A stretch of DNA of 64,000 nucleotides from Haemophilus paracuniculus. Lineage in GTDB: Bacteria; Pseudomonadota; Gammaproteobacteria; Enterobacterales; Pasteurellaceae. The stretch covers positions 124,001 to 188,000 of the forward strand of contig NZ_MUYA01000001.1 of the NCBI RefSeq assembly GCF_002015115.1, written 5' to 3'. This document shows, piece after piece, positions 20,401 to 27,810 of the stretch. The notes beneath the pieces are model-generated. The model made no database searches. It was not told where the DNA came from and was given only the letters and a program-made list of their open reading frames with translations. A program made the position numbers and the translations under genes. Positions within the stretch are counted from its first letter, which is position 1; each line of letters opens with the position of its first letter.

Positions 20401-20772
20401 ATGAATGAAACTTTAACTAAACAAAACCATTTATCTGAAATGGATATTTGCCTACTGAAAAGATCTATTGTACGAGCCATTGAAAATAGTACGAAGAGCG
20501 AACAATTGGCAAGACGTGTACATAGTGCTTGCCACGTATTTAAATATATTAACCGTCTTAATCGCTCTGAAAATGATGTAAATGAACAACCTTGCTTATT
20601 TGAATACGATATTTGCCATTTAAAAGAGGCTGTACTTTCTTCGATTGAGCAAACCCAAAAGCAGTCTATTGAGCAACATTGCCGAACAGCTTGTGAAGTT
20701 TTTCAATTCATTAATTGCTTTAATGAACGTTATGCAAATTTGGATGTGTCATTTACAGACGAAGATGATTAA
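20401..20772 (+). CDS. Hypothetical protein with internal duplication
   Basis: 123 aa, no recognised family. Two halves are homologous: DICLLKRSIVRAIENS...ACHVFKYINRLNR (residues about 16-59) and DICHLKEAVLSSIEQT...ACEVFQFINCFNER (about 74-116), sharing DIC.LK, SIE and AC.VF..IN. Helical, acidic C-terminus. ATG preceded by AAGGATATTTAA. Lies behind the tandem stem-loops. Function unknown. Confidence 0.6.
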   Translation: MNETLTKQNHLSEMDICLLKRSIVRAIENSTKSEQLARRVHSACHVFKYINRLNRSENDVNEQPCLFEYDICHLKEAVLSSIEQTQKQSIEQHCRTACEVFQFINCFNERYANLDVSFTDEDD

Positions 20773-20796
20773 TACAATACATATTCTTTGGGAAAG

Positions 20797-20823
20797 AAAA
20801 AACACCTGCTGGTAACAGGTGCT
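20797..20823 (-). terminator. Terminator of the leftward gene at 20833
   Basis: CACCTG-ctggtaa-CAGGTG stem (20803-20821) flanked on the left by AAAAAA, i.e. a U-run for leftward transcripts. Between convergent genes; may also slow rightward transcription. Confidence 0.7.
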
Positions 20824-20832
20824 TTAACAGGC

Positions 20833-21117
20833 TTAGCTTCTAAGAGCTTTCATCATTTGATCGACATATGCTTGTCGCTTTTCCTTTGTAATAGAAGGAG
20901 TAGCTGGTAAAGGATTTAGGATCTTATGGCTAGGATGACTAATCCTATTTGAATGCGACTCATATTCTTTTTGAATATGTTTAGCATAATCAAATAAGGC
21001 AGTGATAAGAGCATCACGAGTTGCTTCATATTGCTCACAGCGAATTTCATCAACGGGAACAAGTGATTGGGCTAAATCAAGTGCTTCTTTTAATGTTAAA
21101 GGTTCTTTCTCAGTCAT
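20833..21117 (-). CDS. Hypothetical ICE protein
   Basis: 94 aa, soluble, mostly helical, starting MTEKEPLTLKEALDLAQSLVP; C-terminus basic. Family not recognised. The RBS GAGGAG and the start codon are inside a stem with an upstream strand (see 21116-21180), so translation is probably regulated. Opposite in direction to its neighbours, hence its own unit. Confidence 0.6.
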   Translation of the reverse strand: MTEKEPLTLKEALDLAQSLVPVDEIRCEQYEATRDALITALFDYAKHIQKEYESHSNRISHPSHKILNPLPATPSITKEKRQAYVDQMMKALRS

Positions 21118-21180
21118 ACTGAAACTCCTCTTTTTGTTTTGTTCAAATAAAAAAGGGTTTCAGTATACCACATTGATGCC
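21116..21180 (-). promoter_or_regulatory. Leader RNA candidate L13 (leftward)
   Basis: Read leftward: hairpin CCACA...TGTGG, then ATACTGAAACCC followed by six U, then GAGGAGTTTCAGTATG. The 10-base ATACTGAAAC/GTTTCAGTAT pairing (21116-21125 with 21157-21166) covers RBS and start codon. It has the same C/U-run/D order as the rightward leaders and shares its 5' hairpin design with the leader at 23003-23061 (CCACG/CGTGG there). Confidence 0.65.
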
Positions 21181-21234
21181 GTGTGGTTAAAAAATGGCAT
21201 CACTTATTCTATTTTTTATACGCAGGAGTTATTT

Positions 21235-21984
21235 ATGACAACAGAATTAAACCAAAACCAAGAACTTGGTGCATTACGCAGTAATATTACCCTCACCCTA
21301 CACTCTCAATACGCTTCCCGCCTTTGGCTCGGTCGCCCTGCGGTACGAGAGGGGAAAGAGATTGTGAAAGCTCAAATTATGAGTATGCCGAGCTGTCTGC
21401 ATATTCTGTCCCAGATTCAAAAAGATGCGGCAAATGACGATCCTTTTGCGGATTGGTATCTGATTCAGTTCGAAGAAAAAGTGCTGCAATATGGGCAGGA
21501 AATGAAGGAGATGATTTCTAAACTGGTTGAAATTTATGCCAGCCAACTACCCGATAACATTGATATTGAACGCTGTGTCAATGTGTCGCCGATCACCTAC
21601 CCGATCTATGTCAATTCTCAATTAGGGTACAAGTTGATCTACTTGCTCTCTGACTTCGATACGCTCGCTCGTTCGGTAATGACCGCAAGCCACATCGCTT
21701 TGATGACCCGATCGCAGGCGTATGAATGGTTAGATGCTGGTGCAGGTTATTTGCGTAAATGCTTCGGAGTCATCGAAAATTACCGTCATTCAGGCGTTAC
21801 TCGTCAAGATGTGCAAGAAAATAATGCTCGCTATCAAGAAGCGGTAAAACGCTTCAAAGTGAAGATCCCTGCTGATGTGTTGAGCGGTAAAAAACGTGCA
21901 GAATTTGCCCCAATCATTCGTAATGGATTTGATGTGGCAGAGGAAGACAATGTAATTTCTGGGGCAGAAAATGAGGATGTATAG
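21235..21984 (+). CDS. TIGR03761 (PFL_4669) family ICE protein
   Basis: 249 aa from ATG 21235 with CAGGAG upstream. The conserved sequence LRSNITLTLHSQYASRLWLGRPA near the start and the block PITYPIYVNSQLGYKLIYLLSDFD..ARSV in the middle identify the family, found in PFGI-1-like elements near the replication genes. No signal peptide. Role unknown. Followed 3 bases later by the DUF3158 gene. Confidence 0.85.
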   Translation: MTTELNQNQELGALRSNITLTLHSQYASRLWLGRPAVREGKEIVKAQIMSMPSCLHILSQIQKDAANDDPFADWYLIQFEEKVLQYGQEMKEMISKLVEIYASQLPDNIDIERCVNVSPITYPIYVNSQLGYKLIYLLSDFDTLARSVMTASHIALMTRSQAYEWLDAGAGYLRKCFGVIENYRHSGVTRQDVQENNARYQEAVKRFKVKIPADVLSGKKRAEFAPIIRNGFDVAEEDNVISGAENEDV

Positions 21985-21987
21985 TCA

Positions 21988-22464
21988 ATGGTTGAAACAA
22001 GATTGATCCCTGAGGATACCTACAAAAATTTGACGCAGAAACACAATCTGATGGGGATTGTGCGGAACTTATTTAGCCCGATGGACAGCCCAGAGGAGTA
22101 TGAGCGATTATTGCAACAAGTAAGTGAGATGCGTCAGGGATTTGTGGCGTTGCAACCTGCAATGATGAAAGAAATTAGCGACTCATTGATAAGACACTTA
22201 CCCGTATTGCTCGTGAGAGATCATTCGGGCAATTTAGGTCCGAGTTTTTTACGGTTGCGTAACGTGAAAACGAGAAAAAGTGGATTCAACGCTTTACAAG
22301 AGGTTATGCAAGATGAGGTAACACCACAGGAGGTAAAAAATGCATTATGCCAAGTGGAAAAAGAACGTATTTTGTTAAATATGCAAGTGTCTATTTTGCA
22401 TACCATTATTAAACAGCTAAGAGAGTGTAAAGCCAAAATTGAACAAGTTAATCAGCTTACTTGA
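21988..22464 (+). CDS. DUF3158 family protein
   Basis: 158 aa, helical, basic. Resembles the DUF3158 proteins that follow TIGR03761 genes in this ICE class (LMGIVRNLFSP, LQPAMMKEISDSL, LVRDHSGNLGPSFLRLRNV). Almost contiguous with the previous gene, so co-translated. Function unknown. Confidence 0.7.
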   Translation: MVETRLIPEDTYKNLTQKHNLMGIVRNLFSPMDSPEEYERLLQQVSEMRQGFVALQPAMMKEISDSLIRHLPVLLVRDHSGNLGPSFLRLRNVKTRKSGFNALQEVMQDEVTPQEVKNALCQVEKERILLNMQVSILHTIIKQLRECKAKIEQVNQLT

Positions 22465-22536
22465 AATACCTGTAAAATCGTACTGGTTTTCCCTGTAAAT
22501 AGCGATACTTGAAAACCCTGTAATAAAAGGCTTTTT

Positions 22537-22565
22537 AAAGGTAAGGGGACAAGCCCCTTACCTTT
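22537..22565 (+). promoter_or_regulatory. Perfect 12-bp hairpin upstream of small ORF
   Basis: AAAGGTAAGGGG-acaag-CCCCTTACCTTT. GC-rich upper stem, 5-base loop, no U-run afterwards (GACGAGAAAAAGG). It sits 22 bases ahead of ATG 22588. Could end the previous transcript weakly or protect or regulate the next. Confidence 0.6.
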
Positions 22566-22587
22566 GACGAGAAAAAGGAAGAATGTT

Positions 22588-22815
22588 ATGCCCAAAGTAA
22601 AAATTTCTTTTAATATCGAAGTTGATGGCAATATTCTTATTGAGCATTCTATTGAATATGAACGTTTATATAGAAAGCCTCGTATGTCAATAGAAGAGAA
22701 TTTTGCCTATGAAATCCTAAATAAAATGATTGAGATACAATCTAATAATCAACTTTCAGAAAAGATAGATAATACAAACTGGAAATGCTTATTTACTTCG
22801 CAGTGCTACGTCTAA
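22588..22815 (+). CDS. Small hypothetical protein
   Basis: 75 aa from ATG 22588, which has AAGGAAG at good spacing; an earlier in-frame ATG at 22564 lacks one. Starts MPKVKISFNIEVDGN, suggesting a small beta-rich fold. Its 3' end overlaps the convergent gene at 22793 by 23 bases. No family recognised. Confidence 0.5.
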   Translation: MPKVKISFNIEVDGNILIEHSIEYERLYRKPRMSIEENFAYEILNKMIEIQSNNQLSEKIDNTNWKCLFTSQCYV

Positions 22816-23002
22816 TGGATTCTTTGTATATTTCTATCGCTATATCAAATAATTCAAACGCTAATTGATAATTAGTAGTCTCAACATCTCTATCTTTATC
22901 ATCTGGTGTTTTATTATACATCTTGTTAATATTTTCCTTATCTACTAAGTGTACAGCTAAGAATAAAGCATCTCTGAAAGTGATATTAGTATCAATGTTC
23001 AT
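22793..23002 (-). CDS. Small hypothetical protein (leftward)
   Basis: 69 aa from ATG 23002; AGGATTC lies ahead of it. Helical and acidic (TFRDALFLAVHLVDKENINK...YQLAFELFDIAIEIYKESI). Vaguely like the protein at 20833 in size, orientation and leader design. Family not recognised. Confidence 0.5.
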   Translation of the reverse strand: MNIDTNITFRDALFLAVHLVDKENINKMYNKTPDDKDRDVETTNYQLAFELFDIAIEIYKESIRRSTAK

Positions 23003-23061
23003 TTTTTGAATCCTATATTGGTTGTGTGGTAACACCAATATACCACGTTGAGCTTGCGTGG
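23003..23061 (-). promoter_or_regulatory. Leader RNA candidate L14 (leftward)
   Basis: Read leftward: CCACG-n9-CGTGG (23057-23061 with 23043-23047), then ATATTGG...CCAATAT (23035-23041 with 23015-23021) ending directly against the RBS AGGA. Homologous in layout to the leader at 21116-21180, with the first stem changed from CCACA/TGTGG to CCACG/CGTGG. Confidence 0.55.
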
Positions 23062-23193
23062 CAAAATAAGTAGCTCACCATTTATACTCTTTCTCTCACA
23101 TTCTATCCATTCTGTAAGTTCAATTATCTGCTTTCTTCTTGTGCCAAATCGTATTTAATAATGCCAAGCTAACAACATACTAGGAGTAAATAA

Positions 23194-23631
23194 ATGGCTG
23201 GTGTAAATCAAGTAATCATTATTGGAAACTTAGGCAATGATCCTGAAATGCGTACAATGCCGAGCGGTGAAGCTATTGCTGTTCTTAGCGTGGCAACATC
23301 TCGACAATGGACAGATAAAAAATCGGGTGAGAAAAAAGAAACTACGGAATGGCATCGTATCATATTATTTCGAGCTCTTGCCGAAGTTGCAGGCAAGTAT
23401 CTTCGTAAAGGTTCCAAAGTCTATATTCGAGGCTATTTGCGTACTAATAAGTGGCAAGATCCACAAACGGGACAAGACCGCTATACGACCGAAATTATCG
23501 GCGAAGAATTGCAAATGTTAGATAGACGACCAGACAACGACACGTCATCTGTTCCAGCACAAACCGCAACAACAGCCCCGAACCAACCCGTGCCACAGCA
23601 CAGCTTTACGGATGATGATATTCCATTTTGA
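23194..23631 (+). CDS. ssb: Single-stranded DNA-binding protein
   Basis: 145 aa. OB fold beginning [57 protein letters not shown] and a Gln/Pro/Thr linker to the acidic partner-binding tail DDDIPF. Shorter than chromosomal SSB, as usual for mobile elements. Probably coats ICE DNA during replication or transfer. RBS AGGAG. A terminator follows. Confidence 0.95.
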   Translation: MAGVNQVIIIGNLGNDPEMRTMPSGEAIAVLSVATSRQWTDKKSGEKKETTEWHRIILFRALAEVAGKYLRKGSKVYIRGYLRTNKWQDPQTGQDRYTTEIIGEELQMLDRRPDNDTSSVPAQTATTAPNQPVPQHSFTDDDIPF

Positions 23632-23652
23632 TAATTAAAATAACCTCTGTAC

Positions 23653-23680
23653 AAGCACCTAATTTAAGGTGCTTTTTATT
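23653..23680 (+). terminator. Intrinsic terminator of ssb
   Basis: AAGCACCT-aattta-AGGTGCTT perfect 8-bp stem followed by TTTATTTTA, 22 bases past the ssb stop. Confidence 0.85.
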
Positions 23681-23792
23681 TTAAATTAATTTTACCGAAT
23701 ATATAGATTTTCATTTTATTTGTATTTTCTTTATGGGATATTAAAACCATAAATTAAGAATAATGAATATATAACCTTTGGTTTTTGAGACA

Positions 23793-23818
23793 TCGGCACC
23801 GTAGCGGTGCCATTTTTT
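23793..23818 (+). promoter_or_regulatory. Terminator-like leader hairpin ahead of topB
   Basis: GGCACC-gtagc-GGTGCC stem followed by a T-run and then the topB RBS AGGAACA. A terminator shape immediately upstream of a gene suggests transcription attenuation of topB, comparable in placement to the leaders of the accessory genes, though no strand complementary to the RBS is obvious. Confidence 0.5.
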
Positions 23819-23831
23819 TAGGAACAATACG

Positions 23832-25859
23832 ATGAAACTCTATTTATGTGAAAAACCGTCCCAAGGGCGAGATATTGCCAATGTGTTAGGGGCAACCCAA
23901 AAAGGAGATGGCTTTCTTGCCACCTCTGATAAAAGCGTGATAGTGACTTGGGGATTTGGGCATTTGGTTGAGCAATTCTCACCCGAAGAATACGATCCTG
24001 CACTCAAACAGTGGGCATTTGAAACCTTGCCGATTCTTCCAAAACAGTGGCGACTTTCTGCCAAAAAAGAGTCTAAAAAACAGTATAACGTGGTAATGGG
24101 ACTCATCAAAAAAGCCTCCAATGTGATTATTTCAACCGATGCAGATCGTGAGGGGGAAATGATTGCAAGAGAATTACTCGACTTGGCGAATTACCGTGGC
24201 AATATCCAGCGTTTATGGCTCTCTGCTCTTGATGAAGCAAGTGTACGCAAAGCCCTCAATACATTAAAAGCCAGCCACGAAACGTTGCCTCTCTATTATG
24301 CAGCAGTTGCCCGTAGTCGTTCTGACTGGTTGATTGGAATGAATTTCTCTCGACTCTTTACCCTGCTTGCCCAACAACAGGGCTACACAGGTAAGGCATT
24401 AAGTGTCGGGCGAGTGCAAAGCCCCACGTTAGCAATGGTCGTCAATCGTGATCGAGAAATTGCCAGTTTTGTCCCCAAATCCCATTTTGGGCTTACTGTG
24501 CAATTACACACGGCACAAGCCGAAACCTTTTTAGCCCAGTATCAAGTACCTGAAAAATTTTGTGATGAAGACGGATTATGTCTTGATATGAGAGTGGTGC
24601 AAGCTGCTCAGCAACAAATCCAGCAAGCTCGTCAAGCAACAGTCGTCAATGTCGAAACCAAGCGAGAGAAAGAAAGTCCGCCGTTATTATTTGCATTGAG
24701 CGATTTACAATCAGAATGTAACCGCTTGTTTGGGTTTGGGGCTCAACAAGTTTTGGACATTGCTCAATCACTTTATGAGACGCACAAAATGACAACCTAC
24801 CCTCGTACCGATTGTGGCTACCTACCAGAAAGTCAGTTCGCCGATGTTCCGCTCATCATTCAAAATCTCATCAAAGCCGATCCCGCCTTGCAGAAACTCA
24901 CCCCTCGATTAAATTTGCAACAAAAATCACGGGCGTGGAATGACAAAAAGATTACCGCTCACCACGGTATTATTCCAGCGACAGGTAAAGCCGATTTGAG
25001 CAAATTAAATGAAGCCGAACATAAGGTGTATGATTTAATTCGCCGCCGTTATTTGGCTCAATTCTTACCACATTTTGAAGCCGATAAAACGGTTGTGCAA
25101 TTAACCAGTGCAGGACACTCTCTGATTGCCAAAGGTAACGTGGTTGTCGCTTCGGGTTGGAAAATACTCTTTGGTAATACCGCAGATAAAGAAGATGGCA
25201 ACAAACAAGGATTACCTAAACTTGTACCAAACCAAGTCTGCAACGTGACACAGTCTGAGATTAAATCAATGAAAACCTCACCACCAGCTCACTATACGGA
25301 AGGAACCCTGTTAGCGGCGATGGTGAATGCAGCTCGTTTTGTAACAAATGAAGAATTAAAGAAGCGGCTACGAGAAACCGAGGGATTGGGTACGGAAGCG
25401 ACACGGGCAGGGCTAATTCAAGGTTTGATTGATAAAGGCTTCATTCATAAAAAAGGGAAATCTCTTTTAGCCACCGCTGAGGCAAATGCCTTGATTGATA
25501 GCCTGCCTGATTTACTTAAAGATCCTGGTTTAACCGCTCTCTGGGAGCAAGCCCTTAATCAGATTGCGGAAGGGAAGCTCACGTTGTCTGATTTTATGCA
25601 AAAACAAGAGGCATTTATTCGTCAGTTAATGCAACGAGCTCTGCAACAGGGGATGAAAATGGGCAAGATTGAAATCAAAAAATGCCCGAAATGTGGTTCA
25701 CCGATGGCAAAACGGACAGGTAAGAACGGAGCTTTTTATGGCTGTACCAAATATCCGCAATGTGATGGTATTGAAAATATCGGCGGTAAAAAAGGTCAAA
25801 AATCAAGGGCGAAAAAGTCTGTTTCAGTGGCAGAAATGGTGCGAGGACAGCTTTTATAA
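23832..25859 (+). CDS. topB: DNA topoisomerase III (ICE-borne)
   Basis: 675 aa. Type IA topoisomerase: Toprim domain (KLYLCEKPSQGRDIANVLG; ISTDADREGEMIARELL), active-site Tyr323 in TTYPRTDCGYLPE, LSVGRVQSPTLAMVVNRDREI, and a C-terminal four-cysteine zinc finger (CPKCG...GCTKYPQC). Acts in decatenation or resolution of ICE intermediates. Conserved partner of ssb in this ICE class. Confidence 0.95.
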   Translation: MKLYLCEKPSQGRDIANVLGATQKGDGFLATSDKSVIVTWGFGHLVEQFSPEEYDPALKQWAFETLPILPKQWRLSAKKESKKQYNVVMGLIKKASNVIISTDADREGEMIARELLDLANYRGNIQRLWLSALDEASVRKALNTLKASHETLPLYYAAVARSRSDWLIGMNFSRLFTLLAQQQGYTGKALSVGRVQSPTLAMVVNRDREIASFVPKSHFGLTVQLHTAQAETFLAQYQVPEKFCDEDGLCLDMRVVQAAQQQIQQARQATVVNVETKREKESPPLLFALSDLQSECNRLFGFGAQQVLDIAQSLYETHKMTTYPRTDCGYLPESQFADVPLIIQNLIKADPALQKLTPRLNLQQKSRAWNDKKITAHHGIIPATGKADLSKLNEAEHKVYDLIRRRYLAQFLPHFEADKTVVQLTSAGHSLIAKGNVVVASGWKILFGNTADKEDGNKQGLPKLVPNQVCNVTQSEIKSMKTSPPAHYTEGTLLAAMVNAARFVTNEELKKRLRETEGLGTEATRAGLIQGLIDKGFIHKKGKSLLATAEANALIDSLPDLLKDPGLTALWEQALNQIAEGKLTLSDFMQKQEAFIRQLMQRALQQGMKMGKIEIKKCPKCGSPMAKRTGKNGAFYGCTKYPQCDGIENIGGKKGQKSRAKKSVSVAEMVRGQLL

Positions 25860-25975
25860 AATGTAAAAATTTAGATATTTAGAAAATACTCGCTAAATAC
25901 ATCAAATTCACTAAAATTTTTATATCAGCAACCGTTTTGGGTTATTTTCTCGGTTCCATACAAAAAATAACCACC
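25860..25975 (+). other. Spacer after topB
   Basis: AT-rich, no gene. It contains a GGTTATTTT...AAAAATAACC hairpin (about 25938-25973) that could end topB transcription. It is the first part of a 1.4 kb gene-free stretch described in the following entries. Confidence 0.4.
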
Positions 25976-26045
25976 ACTTCCCAAATGTTCCGCCGTATTC
26001 TGAAACGGACTCTGACCTTCGATTGTCAGGAATACAGCTTTTACC
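25976..26045 (+). ncRNA. Orphan partial copy (E-C) of the structured leader element
   Basis: Matches the 3' part of the elements at 27022-27169 and 57661-57810: TTCCCAAATGTTCC, a stem CCG...CGG around ATTCTGAAA, then TGAC-cttcgatt-GTCA and CTTTTACC. Stem bases differ from the other two copies in a compensating way. The 5' three-hairpin part is missing, and no gene follows. Confidence 0.7.
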
Positions 26046-26065
26046 AAGAATTTAAACCTTGTTTA

Positions 26066-26110
26066 TTGCAAAGAGGAAAGCCTATTTGCCATAGATTTTC
26101 CTCTTTGCAA
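26066..26110 (+). other. Perfect 14-bp hairpin after orphan element
   Basis: TTGCAAAGAGGAAA (26066-26079) pairs fully with 26097-26110 across a 17-base loop. No U-run. Followed to 26337 by about 230 bases with repeated GGTGCC/GTGCC words and no gene. Confidence 0.6.
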
Positions 26111-26338
26111 TTCGCAACCTGATTTTTACCATAGCCTCGTGGTGAAAAATGAGGTGCCCTTTGTGCCGTAATGGTGCCTGATTTGCCGATAAATGACCAC
26201 ATCGTATCGGGTAATTTTGCGACAACATAGCAATGTCTTGACGAGAGCAACGCTGTGCAAAAGCGATTTTATATGGTCAGCTTATTCTGATTTTTAAAGT
26301 TGAATTTTAATCTTCTTTTTAATCACTGCCGAAAGGTC

Positions 26339-26376
26339 ATAGAAAAGCCCAAAGTATTTACTTTGGGTTTTTCTAT
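26339..26376. terminator. Strong intrinsic terminator
   Basis: ATAGAAAAGCCCAAAGT-attt-ACTTTGGGTTTTTCTAT, 16 of 17 pairs, A- and T-runs on both sides, so it can work in both directions. Closes whatever is transcribed from the orphan element region. Confidence 0.85.
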
Positions 26377-26459
26377 GGTTTCATTATATGCACTATAAAA
26401 CTATCTTAATTTTCATTTTAATTTATTCTAGTATTCATTCCCTATCTTAAATATATTTA

Positions 26460-26893
26460 CACGCATTAAGCCGCTATTGTTAATAGCACTTAAAAGTCAC
26501 AGGATTCTTGAAAAGTGACGCTCCATTGTTAATGGATAGAGTCTGTTTTAGCCACAACATAAAGGGATTTACAGGTGCAGTAAGTATCTGATGCACCACC
26601 TAGTGATTAAATTCACTCGCCCTGCGTTGTTTGAAGTCGGTATAGGGATGGATGAGCTAATTGAGGTATTGCAATTAGTTGGCACAAAGAAGCTATGAAA
26701 ATAGTGAGCTGTCTATATTCGGAAGTGAAAATCTTTAAATAAAGCTCTTTTCACATAAACGGTCAATGGAAATATACATACATTGATGTGGTGCTTACAG
26801 AGACGTGGTATATCACGGAGTAAAGTTATCGAGGAGAGCTAACCTCACAACTAAATACCATTAGGCAATCAAGAAATTGATTGCCTAATTATT
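26460..26893 (+). ncRNA. Candidate large structured non-coding RNA
   Basis: No reading frame of useful length on either strand, but a chain of perfect stems: GCTATT-gtt-AATAGC (26473-26487), GTCAC/GTGAC (26496-26519), TCCATT-gtt-AATGGA (26522-26536), GGTGCA/TGCACC (about 26574-26596), AGTGA/TCACT (about 26602-26616), CTAATTG/CAATTAG (about 26657-26678), GTGAAAA/TTTTCAC (about 26725-26754), TCAATG/CATTGA, CGTG/CACG and GAGG/CCTC. It ends in TTAGGCAATC-n8-GATTGCCTAA plus a T-rich run, an intrinsic terminator. Not matched to any RNA family I know. An origin of replication or transfer is an alternative. Confidence 0.55.
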
Positions 26894-26896
26894 TTT
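26865..26896 (+). terminator. Terminator of the candidate RNA
   Basis: Perfect 10-bp stem TTAGGCAATC/GATTGCCTAA with loop AAGAAATT, followed by TTATTTTT. Confidence 0.8.
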
Positions 26897-26923
26897 CAAC
26901 TCAGTGATTAGGCAAGTTAAAAT

Positions 26924-26957
26924 AGTCCCCACAAATTAATTTTGTGGGGATTTTTTA
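26924..26957. terminator. Second strong hairpin terminator
   Basis: TCCCCACAAAATT-type stem: TCCCCACAA pairs with TTGTGGGGA around AATTAATT, followed by TTTTTTA. It insulates the downstream promoter at 26992. Confidence 0.8.
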
Positions 26958-26991
26958 TTTAATCTCTCTAAATTCCATTTTTAATTTTTCA

Positions 26992-27019
26992 TTGTATATT
27001 TCTTTGTCAAGAGCATAAT
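26992..27019 (+). promoter_or_regulatory. Promoter shared with the 57.6 kb locus
   Basis: TTGTAT (26992-26997), 16-base spacer ending CAAGAG, CATAAT (27014-27019), then ATACCCTCAAC. The same arrangement, with identical boxes and spacing, precedes the second element copy (57630-57657). Boxes are 4-5/6 matches to consensus. Confidence 0.6.
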
Positions 27020-27021
27020 AC

Positions 27022-27169
27022 CCTCAACTTTTCGCTATCGTTGATAGCAAAGTAGGTCATCTGAGCTTAAAAGATGACGGTTCACTGCGGTGAAATAGCT
27101 CGCTTCCCAAATGTCCATTCGCTTCTGAAAATGGCTCTGACCTTCGATTGTCAGGAAGTAACTTTTACC
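27022..27169 (+). ncRNA. Structured leader element E-A upstream of DUF3577 gene
   Basis: Hairpins in order: GCTATC-gtt-GATAGC (27034-27048), GTCATC...GATGAC, TTCAC-tgcg-GTGAA, CCAT...ATGG, TGAC-cttcgatt-GTCA, then CTTTTACC. Nearly identical 5' half to E-B (57661-57810), while the last two stems vary with pairing kept. Position fits a cis-regulator of DUF3577 genes; a bioinformatic motif named DUF3577 RNA has been described in the literature, but I cannot verify that this is it. An open frame reads through the element but is not credible. Confidence 0.7.
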
Positions 27170-27172
27170 TTA

Positions 27173-27247
27173 ACCCTAGCGGGGAACGTTTTTCCCGTGT
27201 TGGGTAAGGATGTTTCTCTGCTTTTTTTCACTTTGGAGAAACAAACT
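27173..27247 (+). promoter_or_regulatory. Leader L1 (DUF3577 gene)
   Basis: CCC...GGGGAACG...TTCCC...GGG hairpin, then GTTTCTCTGC plus a run of seven T, then RBS GGAGAAAC. GTTTCTC is complementary to the RBS GAGAAAC. One of at least twelve leaders of the same design. Confidence 0.65.
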
Positions 27248-27667
27248 ATGACTACTCAAACTTCTACTCAATATTTCAACTTACACACTACTGGTATCGG
27301 ATACCTAAATGGTATTCGTCAAGTGCAGCCTAAAAAAGGGGAACCATTTTGGGCGTGTCGTGTTGCTGCTCTAACAGGTTCTGCTGACAAGCCAGAATAT
27401 CGTTACTTTGATATGAATATCGTAGGCGATGAAACGGCAAAATTGGTGCAACGTTGCCAAGACGCCGTTGAAGCCAATAAAAAGGTGCTGATTTCATTTG
27501 TAATGTCAGACCTTTGGGTCGATACCTTTACATATTCAACCAATACTCAGCATCATAAAAAAGGTGATACTGGTGTTGCCCTTAAAGGTCGTTTAATTCG
27601 CATTAAATCTATTAAAATAGATGGCGAATTAAGATACCAAGAGACTCGTAAGGATGAATCTGCTTAA
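27248..27667 (+). CDS. DUF3577 family protein (STY4534-like ICE replication protein)
   Basis: 139 aa from ATG 27248. Family sequence TGIGYLNGIRQVQPKKGEPFWACRVAALTGS (about 14-44), YRYFDMNIVGDE and LKGRLIRIKSI; likely an OB-type DNA-binding fold. Conserved in SPI-7-like ICEs. The upstream in-frame extension to 27074 translates the structured leader and is rejected. Preceded by promoter, element E-A and leader L1, the most elaborate upstream region in the window. Confidence 0.85.
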   Translation: MTTQTSTQYFNLHTTGIGYLNGIRQVQPKKGEPFWACRVAALTGSADKPEYRYFDMNIVGDETAKLVQRCQDAVEANKKVLISFVMSDLWVDTFTYSTNTQHHKKGDTGVALKGRLIRIKSIKIDGELRYQETRKDESA

Positions 27668-27810
27668 TGAACTAACTAAGACCAACATTTTTGTTGGTCT
27701 TTTCTTTATAAGGAAATATAACATTATATGTAATCTTTTCTCTTATTACTTCGCAATCTTGCCAAAAAGGTTGTGATGTAATACCCTTAACCTACTCATA
27801 GGAGACATTT

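Noticed and set aside
26460..26893. Group I/II intron or retron RNA
   Set aside because: No maturase or reverse transcriptase gene nearby and no recognisable domain V or catalytic core; kept only as an unclassified structured RNA.
27074..27247. In-frame extension of the DUF3577 gene upstream to ATG 27074, and the equivalent 57712 extension of the gene at 57895
   Set aside because: Both extensions start with the same MTVHCGEIA peptide only because the underlying structured RNA element is conserved; good RBSs precede the inner ATGs at 27248 and 57895.
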